Origin: an uncultured Bacilli bacterium
GTDB lineage: Bacteria > Bacillota_I > Bacilli_A > RF39 > UBA660
Length of the DNA stretch: 20,482 bases
Assembly (NCBI GenBank): GCA_934086935.1
Contig: CAKOIQ010000017.1
Span: 1-20,482, forward strand
Direction: 5' to 3'
A program made the translations under genes and the position numbers. This document shows, piece by piece, positions 14,227 through 20,482 of this stretch (position 1 is its first letter; the number at the start of each line of letters is the position of its first letter). The notes beneath the pieces are model-generated. The model saw nothing but the letters and a program-made list of their open reading frames with translations. It did not search any database and had not been told where the DNA came from.

Positions 14227-14556
14227 ATGAATTATTTATTTGTTTATTTAATGCCTAGTTTAATTGGTTTAAAAATATATGATACCTTAGTTGAAAAGAA
14301 GAGTAATAAGTCTTTATGGTTTTCTTATTTAACTATGGTATTTTTTTCTAATTTTATGTTGATGATTATTTTAGCAATTAAGAATAAGTTTGCATTAAGT
14401 TTGAGTGAGTATATTGAAGGAAATATGATGTTTTCTATTAAATATATTTTAATGTCTTTAGTTATAAATGCATTTCTTGGTTATGTCTATAGTTTACTAA
14501 ATAAAAATCTATCTTTTAAACTTGAAAGGGTAAATAATGAAAAAGAAGAAAAGTAA
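14227..14556 (+). CDS. Small membrane protein, three predicted helices
   Basis: This protein of 109 residues is not assigned to a family. It has hydrophobic segments at about 3-18, 29-50 and 70-91 and a short charged C-terminal tail (LERVNNEKEEK). ATG 14227 is chosen because GGGAGG (14213-14218) lies eight bases upstream; ATG 14221 would leave only two. It overlaps the following phosphoglycerol transferase gene by 20 bases, so the two are probably made together and the small protein may be a membrane partner of the transferase. That partnership is inferred from gene order alone. Confidence 0.78.
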   Translation: MNYLFVYLMPSLIGLKIYDTLVEKKSNKSLWFSYLTMVFFSNFMLMIILAIKNKFALSLSEYIEGNMMFSIKYILMSLVINAFLGYVYSLLNKNLSFKLERVNNEKEEK

Positions 14557-16069
14557 TGTAGTGTGGATAATTGTTCTTTTATTAACATTAATTATTTTTT
14601 ATACTTGTCATTATTTTAATATTAATTTTGGAGGAGTATATTTTGAACAACTTCTTTATAATGTAGTAAATAGTGAGGGAACCAGTATTAATGCACTTAT
14701 TGACGGTATTAAGTATGTTAGTATTTATTCTTTAATTAGCTTTATTATTTTACTAGTTATTATTTTTCTTGATCGTAAATATTTAGTTAATAAATATATT
14801 TTAACTATTAAATATAAAGATAAAGAGCATAGTTATGATGGATTATATTTAAGTAATAAATTAATTATATGGAGTTCTTTATTTATACTTGTTTTGAGTG
14901 TATTTAATTGTTTAAAAACTTTAGGGGTTAAAGAATATTTAGAAATGCAGAATACTAAATCAACTTTTATTGAAGATAATTATGTTGATGGAAGTAATGT
15001 ATCTTTAACTTTTCCTAAGAATAAAAGAAATTTAATTTATATTTATGTTGAATCCTTAGAAAATAGTGCGATGTCTAAAAAGAATAATGGGATGGAAGAT
15101 GAGTCTTATATACCTAATTTAGAAAAATTAGCGGTTAATAATCTAAATTTTAGCAATAATAATGGAGTTGGTGGTAGTATTCAGGTATCTAATACAAGTT
15201 GGACTATTGCGGCAATGGTAGCTCAAACTTCTGGAGTTCCTTTAAAAGTTATTTCATTTAATGCATATCATGATTTTGGAGATTCTTTACCTGGGGTTTA
15301 TGCTTTAGGTGATGTTTTAAAAGATAATGGATATAAGAATTATTTAATGTTAGGTAGTGATGCATCTTTTGGTGGCAGACGAGATTATTTTACTACTCAT
15401 GGTAATTATGAAATATATGATTATTTATATGCTTTAGATAATAATTGGATTGATAGTGATTATTATGTTTGGTGGGGTTATGAAGATAAGAAGCTATTTG
15501 AATTTGCTAAGAAAGAATTAACTAAAATATCTAAACAAGATGAACCATTTAATTTTACGTTGCTTACAGCTGATACTCATTTTACGGATGGCTATGTTGA
15601 TGAAGATTGTGAAAAGAACTTTGATACTAAATATCCAAATGCTTATCATTGTTCTGATTATATGATTAATAAATTTATTAAATGGATTAAGAAACAATCT
15701 TTTTATAAAGATACTACTATTATTATTGCTGGAGATCATTTAACTATGCAAGAGAATGTTTTTAATTTAGATAATTATAATCGAACAATATATAATACTT
15801 TTATTAATTCTAAAGTTAAAACTAAAAACAATAAAAATAGATTATTTAGTTCATTTGATATGTATCCAACTACTTTGGCTTCTTTAGGTGTTAAAATAGA
15901 TGGAGATAAACTTGGATTAGGAGTAAATCTATTTTCTGATCAAAAAACTATATTAGAGGAATATGGTCTTACTTATGTAAATAATGAAATAAAGAAAAAG
16001 TCTTTCTTTTATGATAATGTTTTACTGGGAGATTCATATTATTTAATGTATTCTGAAAATGATAATTAA
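14537..16069 (+). CDS. MdoB/LTA-synthase-type phosphoglycerol transferase
   Basis: This 510-residue membrane enzyme belongs to the alkaline-phosphatase-like superfamily that transfers phosphoglycerol from phosphatidylglycerol to glycans or teichoic acid chains. Membrane segments are at about 8-26, 62-78 and 110-127, followed by an extracellular catalytic domain from about 160. E172 in YVESLEN is the expected metal ligand; NTSWTIAAMVAQTSGVPL (219-236) holds the nucleophile threonine (T220 or T223) and looks more like MdoB/OpgB than LtaS; DTH (346-348) and GDH (399-401) supply further metal ligands. It has fewer membrane segments than LtaS (five). Acceptor is unknown; glycolipid or lipoteichoic acid decoration is likely in this cell type. 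No terminator is seen before the asnS promoter. Confidence 0.9.
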   Translation: MKKKKSNVVWIIVLLLTLIIFYTCHYFNINFGGVYFEQLLYNVVNSEGTSINALIDGIKYVSIYSLISFIILLVIIFLDRKYLVNKYILTIKYKDKEHSYDGLYLSNKLIIWSSLFILVLSVFNCLKTLGVKEYLEMQNTKSTFIEDNYVDGSNVSLTFPKNKRNLIYIYVESLENSAMSKKNNGMEDESYIPNLEKLAVNNLNFSNNNGVGGSIQVSNTSWTIAAMVAQTSGVPLKVISFNAYHDFGDSLPGVYALGDVLKDNGYKNYLMLGSDASFGGRRDYFTTHGNYEIYDYLYALDNNWIDSDYYVWWGYEDKKLFEFAKKELTKISKQDEPFNFTLLTADTHFTDGYVDEDCEKNFDTKYPNAYHCSDYMINKFIKWIKKQSFYKDTTIIIAGDHLTMQENVFNLDNYNRTIYNTFINSKVKTKNNKNRLFSSFDMYPTTLASLGVKIDGDKLGLGVNLFSDQKTILEEYGLTYVNNEIKKKSFFYDNVLLGDSYYLMYSENDN

Positions 16070-16070
16070 A

Positions 16071-16099
16071 TTGACTAGTAAAAAAAACAGTGTTATAAT
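16071..16099 (+). promoter_or_regulatory. Promoter of the asnS T-box transcript
   Basis: TTGACT (16071-16076) and TATAAT (16094-16099) are 17 bases apart, with an added TG at 16091-16092. It starts two bases after the stop of the transferase gene. RNA would begin near 16106. Confidence 0.85.
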
Positions 16100-16105
16100 A
16101 GCGCT

Positions 16106-16340
16106 TGTAAAACGTTGATGAAGAGAAGTAGGGTTTTTGAATCTTAAAGAGAGTCATTGTTGGTGGAAGATGATAGGGGATAAAACTTGAATAACACTTT
16201 TGAGTGTTGTATTGAAATAATAGTAAATACAAACGTATAGATGCGTTAAATCTAATAAGGTGATCTATTTATAGATAAACTGGGTGGTACCGCGGAATTT
16301 ACAGTATTTCGTCCCTTTTTGGGACTTAATACTGTTTTTT
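16106..16340 (+). promoter_or_regulatory. T-box leader with Asn (AAC) specifier
   Basis: The leader senses uncharged tRNA-Asn and lets transcription continue into asnS. Recognisable parts are the GAAGAGAAGTAG block of stem I (16120-16131), the AGAGAG and GGTGGAAG distal elements (about 16148-16170), an AAC triplet at 16193-16195 in the position of the specifier codon, and the T-box core GGGTGGTACCGCGGA (16282-16296) that pairs with the tRNA acceptor end. The terminator follows at 16301-16340. The AAC specifier agrees with the gene downstream. Confidence 0.93.
16301..16340 (+). terminator. T-box regulated terminator
   Basis: ACAGTAT (16301-16307) pairs with ATACTGT (16329-16335) and GTCCC (16311-16315) with GGGAC (16321-16325), followed by five T. 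Formation of the antiterminator with uncharged tRNA-Asn would prevent it. Confidence 0.9.
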
Positions 16341-16361
16341 ATTTTAGAAAGGATGATTTAT

Positions 16362-17750
16362 ATGGATTATGTACTTTTAAGTGATTTATATGCTTGTAAA
16401 GATGAATTTTTAGGAAAAGAAGTAAAGGTTAAAGGTTGGATTAGAAATCATAGACCACAAAAAGAGTTTGGTTTTATTGATTTTTCTGATGGAACTAGTT
16501 TTAAACACATACAAATTGTTTATACTAATGAACTTGGTGATTTTGATAAAATAACAAAAATACATAATGGTTCTAGTATTGAAGTAACCGGTTTATTTTC
16601 TACTTCTGAAGGTAAGGGTCAAGATTATGAATTAAAAGCTACTTCTGTTGTTTTATTAGGTGATTGTTCTGAAGACTATCCATTACAACCTAAGAAACAT
16701 AGTATGGAGTTTTTAAGAAGTATTGCTTATTTAAGACCTAGAAGTAATACTTTTCAAGCTGTATTTAGAGTTAGAAGTGTAGCTGCTTACGCAATTCATA
16801 AATATTTTCAAGAAAGAAATTATATTTATGTTCATACACCTTTATTAACTACTGCAGATTGTGAAGGCTCTGATCAAATGTTTAAAGTATCTACTTTTGA
16901 TTTTGATAATTTACCTAAAACTGAAGATGGAAAAGTTGATTTTAGTAAAGATTTATTTAATAAGAAAACATTTATTACTGGTTCTGGACAATTACATGGG
17001 GAAACATTTGCTTTAGCATTTAGCAAAATTTATACTTTCGGACCAACATTTAGAACAGAAAACTCTAATACTAAGACTCATGCTAATGAATTCTGGATGA
17101 TTGAGCCAGAAATCGCATTTGCAGATATTAATGATTTAATGGATATTGAAGAAGATTTCTTAAAATATATTGTTAAATATGTATTAGAGAACTGTCCAGA
17201 TGAAATAAATTTCTTTGATAAGTTTGTTGAACCTGGTTTGAAAGAAAAATTAGAAAAGGTTATTAATAGTAAATTTGTTAGAATTGATCATAAGGATGTA
17301 ATTGATTTACTTAAGAATAGTGGAGAAAAATGGGAATTTACTCCTGACTATGATGATGATATAGCTAAAGAACATGAAAAATGGTTAACTGCTCATTTTA
17401 ATGGTCCAGTATTTGTTAAGAATTGGCCTAAAGATATTAAAGCATATTATATGAAACTTAACGAAGATGGTAAAACAGTTGCAGGAGTTGATTTAGAGGT
17501 TCCTGGAGCTGGTGAATTAATTGGTGGTTCTCAAAGAGAAGAAAAATTAGATGTTCTTTTAGAAAGAATGAAAGAAACTGGTACAGATGAATCTTTAATT
17601 GATTGGTATATTAATTTAAGAAGATTTGGTGGATGTGTACATTCTGGATTTGGTATGGGATTTGAAAGATTAATTATGTATTTAACAGGTATTGAAAATA
17701 TTAGAGATGTTATCCCTTATCCTAGAACACCAGGCAACTGCTTATATTAG
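16362..17750 (+). CDS. asnS: Asparaginyl-tRNA synthetase
   Basis: This class II synthetase of 462 residues attaches asparagine to tRNA-Asn. The N-terminal OB-fold anticodon-binding domain (about 18-100) contains VKVKGWIRNHR. The catalytic domain shows class II motif 2 FRTENSNTKTHANEFWMIE (230-248) and motif 3 GFGMGFERL (429-437), with the usual YPRTPG end (453-458). The Asn-type reading is supported by motif 2 and by the Asn T-box upstream. ATG 16362 has AAAGGA (16348-16353) eight bases before it; in-frame codons further upstream run into the T-box terminator and are not used. A terminator follows four bases after the stop, so it is a single-gene transcript. Confidence 0.97.
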   Translation: MDYVLLSDLYACKDEFLGKEVKVKGWIRNHRPQKEFGFIDFSDGTSFKHIQIVYTNELGDFDKITKIHNGSSIEVTGLFSTSEGKGQDYELKATSVVLLGDCSEDYPLQPKKHSMEFLRSIAYLRPRSNTFQAVFRVRSVAAYAIHKYFQERNYIYVHTPLLTTADCEGSDQMFKVSTFDFDNLPKTEDGKVDFSKDLFNKKTFITGSGQLHGETFALAFSKIYTFGPTFRTENSNTKTHANEFWMIEPEIAFADINDLMDIEEDFLKYIVKYVLENCPDEINFFDKFVEPGLKEKLEKVINSKFVRIDHKDVIDLLKNSGEKWEFTPDYDDDIAKEHEKWLTAHFNGPVFVKNWPKDIKAYYMKLNEDGKTVAGVDLEVPGAGELIGGSQREEKLDVLLERMKETGTDESLIDWYINLRRFGGCVHSGFGMGFERLIMYLTGIENIRDVIPYPRTPGNCLY

Positions 17751-17753
17751 AAG

Positions 17754-17781
17754 AGTAAAGTATTATTGCTTTACTTTTTTT
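17754..17781 (+). terminator. Intrinsic terminator of asnS
   Basis: AGTAAAG (17754-17760) pairs with CTTTACT (17769-17775) around an eight-base loop, followed by seven T. Confidence 0.88.
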
Positions 17782-17790
17782 ATTTATTTA

Positions 17791-17819
17791 TTGACAACTT
17801 TAAATTTACTTAATATAAT
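17791..17819 (+). promoter_or_regulatory. Consensus promoter of the ABC exporter operon
   Basis: TTGACA (17791-17796), 17 bases, TATAAT (17814-17819): a perfect match to the sigma-A consensus in both boxes and spacing. RNA would begin near 17826, giving a leader of about 87 nt. A promoter this strong usually needs downstream control. Confidence 0.88.
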
Positions 17820-17842
17820 GATGGTGACATTTTGCAATTAAT

Positions 17843-17888
17843 CTTATTTTTTAAAATAGGGTACTACATATTTTATATGTGGTTTTTT
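17843..17888 (+). promoter_or_regulatory. Leader with tandem hairpins, possible attenuator
   Basis: Two hairpins lie in the leader. The first pairs CTTATTTT (17843-17850) with AAAATAGG (17853-17860), so in practice seven pairs with a small loop. The second pairs CTACATAT (17864-17871) with ATATGTGG (17875-17882) and is followed by six T (17883-17888), the form of an intrinsic terminator, 24 bases before the start codon. I recognise no known riboswitch class. Confidence 0.55.
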
Positions 17889-17912
17889 GCGTTGTTTAGA
17901 AAGGAGTTATAA

Positions 17913-18896
17913 ATGTCGTTCATTAATGTAGATTGCATTAGTAAAACTTTTAAAGTTGCGAAACGTAATAGTGGATTAAAAGCAGCTTTAAAATCTTTTT
18001 TCAAGAGAGAATATACATATATAGACGCTGTTAAGAATGTATCATTTTCAATTGAGAAAGGCGAAATTGTTGGTTATATTGGTCCGAATGGGGCAGGAAA
18101 AAGTACTACTATAAAGATGCTTAGTGGTATATTGTTACCAACCGCTGGAAACATTAGAGTTAATGGTTTAGATCCTTTTAAGGATAGAAAAAAATATGTT
18201 TCTAATATAGGTGTTGTCTTTGGTCAAAGAAGTCAATTATCCTGGGATATTCCTGCTGAAGATACTTTTGATTTACTTAAAGATATATATGATTTAAGTG
18301 ATAAAGAGTATCAAAAAACTAAGACCGAACTTGTAAATCTTTTAAACATACAAGAAGTAATGAAACAACCAGTAAGAAGTTTAAGTTTAGGTCAACGTAT
18401 GAGGTGTGAAATAGCAGCTTCCTTACTTCATAAACCTAAAATATTATTTCTAGATGAACCAACAATTGGGTTAGATGCAGAAAGTAAGAAGATAGTTAGA
18501 GATTTTATTAAAAAATTAAATAAAAATCATAAAACTACTGTTATTTTAACTACTCATGATATGACAGATATAGAAGCGCTTGCAAAAAGAATTATTCTTA
18601 TAGGTAAGGGTGAATTATTATATGATGGAACCCTTAGTAATTTAAAAAAGAAATATGGAAGTTATAAAGAAGTTCTAGTAAGTACTAATGAAAAAATTGA
18701 TAAGATTAGATTAAAGGGTATTATTAAGAAGAGTAAGAATATTAATGGATATAGTTTTATTATTGATTCTAATGTATTATCGTTATCTAAATTGTTAAAT
18801 AATTTATCTTTAAAATATGTAATTAATGATATTGATATTAAAAATGAAAGTATAGATGATGTAATATTAAAGTTATATCATGATTATGAAATATGA
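17913..18896 (+). CDS. ABC-2 type exporter, ATP-binding protein
   Basis: This 327-residue ATPase powers the two permeases encoded directly after it. Walker A GPNGAGKST (57-65), signature LSLGQ (157-161), Walker B ILFLDEP (177-183) and the switch histidine H215 are all intact. A C-terminal extension of about 90 residues after the nucleotide-binding domain is typical of exporters of the DrrA/YbhF-like group. AAAGGAG lies upstream of the ATG with normal spacing. Its TGA stop overlaps the ATG of the next gene (ATGA). Substrate is unknown; the group includes drug and lipid-related exporters. Confidence 0.93.
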   Translation: MSFINVDCISKTFKVAKRNSGLKAALKSFFKREYTYIDAVKNVSFSIEKGEIVGYIGPNGAGKSTTIKMLSGILLPTAGNIRVNGLDPFKDRKKYVSNIGVVFGQRSQLSWDIPAEDTFDLLKDIYDLSDKEYQKTKTELVNLLNIQEVMKQPVRSLSLGQRMRCEIAASLLHKPKILFLDEPTIGLDAESKKIVRDFIKKLNKNHKTTVILTTHDMTDIEALAKRIILIGKGELLYDGTLSNLKKKYGSYKEVLVSTNEKIDKIRLKGIIKKSKNINGYSFIIDSNVLSLSKLLNNLSLKYVINDIDIKNESIDDVILKLYHDYEI

Positions 18897-19696
18897 GAGC
18901 TTATGTAAATTATTTTAGATTAAGAGTTATTACTGCTTTACAATATAGAGCAGCAGCTATTTCTGGATTTTTTACTCAATTATTTTTTGGTTTTATTTAT
19001 TTAATGGTTTATTTAGCTTTTTATGAATCTAATAGTAGTTCTTCATTACCAATGAATTTTCCAAATTTAGTTAATTATTTGTGGATATCTCAAGCTTTTT
19101 TTGCTTTAACTTATCCTTATGAAAAAGATCAAAGTTTGATGAAAATGATTAAGAATGGTAATTTAGCTTATGAACTAGTTAGGCCTCAAAATTTTTATTT
19201 AAAGTTTTATATTAAGATGATAGCTAAAAAGGTAGTTAATGCTAGTTTAAGGTGTGGCCCATTAATAATAGTAGCTTCTTTACTTCCAGATCCTTTAAAG
19301 CTTACTTTTCCTAGTATTAGGGTTATTTTAGTATTTATTATTAGTTTATTACTTTCTTGTTTATTAGTTAGTGCTCTTAGTATGTTTATTCATATTGTTA
19401 TGATGTTTACAATTGATTCTAAGGGTATTGTTAATATTTATGGAGTTATTGCTGAAACGTTTATGGGAATGATTGTTCCTTTACCTTTCTTTCCGTCTTT
19501 TTTACGTAAGATAGCTAATGTTTTACCTTTTAGGTTTATTAGTGATTTTCCTTTTAGATTGTTTTCTGGTGATATCGCTCTTAATGGTGTTTTTAAGCTT
19601 ATATGTTTATCTTTAATGTGGATTGTGATAACTAATGTTATTAATGTCTTTTTATCTAATTTAGCTCTTAAAAAGGCGGTGATTCAGGGTGGTTAA
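18893..19696 (+). CDS. ABC-2 type exporter permease, first subunit
   Basis: This 267-residue protein has about six hydrophobic segments (near 20-42, 63-75, 119-131, 144-168, 183-197 and 235-255) and fits the ABC-2 permease fold. The GNLAYELVRP segment (95-104), where a short amphipathic loop precedes a conserved Arg-Pro, is typical of ABC2_membrane_6/DUF990-like permeases and is mirrored by SGSLDRFLLRP in the next gene. It is coupled to the ATPase by an ATGA overlap and overlaps the second permease by eight bases, so the three proteins probably form one heteromeric exporter. Confidence 0.87.
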   Translation: MRAYVNYFRLRVITALQYRAAAISGFFTQLFFGFIYLMVYLAFYESNSSSSLPMNFPNLVNYLWISQAFFALTYPYEKDQSLMKMIKNGNLAYELVRPQNFYLKFYIKMIAKKVVNASLRCGPLIIVASLLPDPLKLTFPSIRVILVFIISLLLSCLLVSALSMFIHIVMMFTIDSKGIVNIYGVIAETFMGMIVPLPFFPSFLRKIANVLPFRFISDFPFRLFSGDIALNGVFKLICLSLMWIVITNVINVFLSNLALKKAVIQGG

Positions 19697-20468
19697 GTTA
19701 TTTATAACTAACTTAAAGAATACGATTAAATCTGAATTATCTTATAAAGTATCTTTTATATTAGCTTTTATTAGTTATATATTTATCTTTTTTTCTTATT
19801 ATTTTATAATACTAGCTTTATTTAGTAAGTTTAATAATATTAGAGGATTTTCTTTATATGAAGTAATGCTTTGTTTTGGAATTATTCAATTTGGATTTTC
19901 TTTTAATGAAACTTTTTTTAGAGGAATTGATACTTTTGAAGACTATATTATAAGTGGTTCTTTAGATAGATTTTTGTTAAGACCTAGAGGTGTATTGGAA
20001 CAAGTTATGGTTTCAAAAATGGATATTGGAAGAACTAGTAAAATTATTCAATCTTTATTTATTGTAGGATTATCCTTAGTTAAAATTAATATTAGCTGGG
20101 ATATTTATAAAGTTATAGTTTTGATTTTAATGATGATTAGTTCTATTGTTATTTTCTTTTCAATTTTTTTACTTACTGATTCTTATTGTTTTGTGACTGT
20201 GCAGAATTTGGAAATTAAAAATATTTTTACGAATGGTGGTAAACATGTAGCTCAGTATCCGATTGGAATTTATAAAAGAGGTTTTGTAATATTTTTTACT
20301 TATATTATACCTTTTGGTTTTGTAAACTATTATCCATTATTATATTTAACTTCTAAAAGTGATAACTTATTTTATGTATTTTCGCCTTTGATTGTGGTTT
20401 TATATTTAATTCCAGCAATATTTCTTTTTAAATTAGGACTTAAGCATTATAGTAGTGTTGGTTCGTAG
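19689..20468 (+). CDS. ABC-2 type exporter permease, second subunit (DUF990-like)
   Basis: This 259-residue protein pairs with the preceding permease. It has about six membrane segments (near 20-46, 55-68, 118-130, 141-165, 196-212 and 230-250) and the family segment SGSLDRFLLRPRG (93-105). It begins with GTG at 19689, with AAGGCGG (19673-19679) as its likely ribosome site. The stop at 20466-20468 lies 14 bases from the end of the window; an ATG follows directly at 20469 but without a clear ribosome site, so I do not call a further gene. No terminator is visible before the window ends. Confidence 0.88.
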   Translation: MVKLFITNLKNTIKSELSYKVSFILAFISYIFIFFSYYFIILALFSKFNNIRGFSLYEVMLCFGIIQFGFSFNETFFRGIDTFEDYIISGSLDRFLLRPRGVLEQVMVSKMDIGRTSKIIQSLFIVGLSLVKINISWDIYKVIVLILMMISSIVIFFSIFLLTDSYCFVTVQNLEIKNIFTNGGKHVAQYPIGIYKRGFVIFFTYIIPFGFVNYYPLLYLTSKSDNLFYVFSPLIVVLYLIPAIFLFKLGLKHYSSVGS

Positions 20469-20482
20469 ATGGATTTTATATC

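Noticed and set aside
15969..16232. Minus-strand open frame of 87 codons over the T-box leader
   Set aside because: It runs across the asnS promoter and T-box stem I, which explain this sequence fully; the product is low-complexity.
16284..16361. Upstream extension of asnS by 26 codons
   Set aside because: The extension would translate the T-box antiterminator and terminator. ATG 16362 has a good ribosome site and gives the normal AsnRS start.
1..20482. CRISPR arrays, tRNA or rRNA genes
   Set aside because: No regularly spaced repeats, no tRNA cloverleaf patterns and no rRNA-like conserved stretches were seen.
20469..20482. Start of another gene at the window end
   Set aside because: An ATG follows the last stop directly, but there is no convincing ribosome site and only 14 bases remain.

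Overview
The window is very A+T-rich DNA from a low-GC Gram-positive bacterium. It carries an asparagine T-box leader upstream of an asparaginyl-tRNA synthetase gene, strong AGGAGG-type ribosome sites, sigma-A type promoters and intrinsic terminators with U tracts. TGA is used as a stop (for example 7908-7910 and the ATGA overlap at 18893-18896) and Trp is encoded by TGG, so it is not a Mycoplasma with recoded UGA. An uncultured gut member of the Bacilli or a related lineage fits, but the species cannot be named from sequence alone.

Layout. (1) 19-624: a DUF975 membrane protein. (2) 631-776: a promoter, three RNA hairpins and an intrinsic terminator, read here as an unidentified small RNA gene of about 100 nt. 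Its 3' end is a 41-bp sequence that recurs at 11910-11950. (3) 967-6957: a 72-residue protein followed by overlapping hsdM, hsdS and hsdR, a complete type I restriction-modification system. (4) 7041-11099: three tightly coupled genes of unknown function: a helical protein, an 820-residue protein with four N-terminal membrane segments, and a basic 240-residue protein. (5) 11112-11655, minus strand: a helix-turn-helix-like protein and a small SSB-like OB-fold protein, probably a mobile-element remnant. (6) 11656-12104: non-coding, holding a palindrome, a hairpin and the second small-RNA-like unit with the 41-bp repeat. (7) 12105-16069: a GNAT acetyltransferase, a VanXY-like D,D-peptidase, a radical SAM/SPASM protein, a small membrane protein and an MdoB/LTA-synthase-type phosphoglycerol transferase. 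(8) 16071-17750: the T-box leader and asnS. (9) 17791-20468: a leader with an internal terminator-like hairpin, then an ABC-2 exporter (ATPase plus two permeases).

How the parts fit. Regions 3-5 look like a defence island inserted between chromosomal genes. HsdM and HsdS would methylate host DNA, and HsdR would cut unmodified DNA. The three-gene cassette downstream has its own promoter and is the best candidate for an undescribed system, possibly anti-phage, though that is inferred only from its position. The island is bracketed by two copies of the same small-RNA/terminator element. The only two differences between the 41-bp copies form one compensatory base pair in the hairpin stem, which implies selection on the RNA structure. 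Regions 7-9 are mostly cell-envelope and housekeeping genes.
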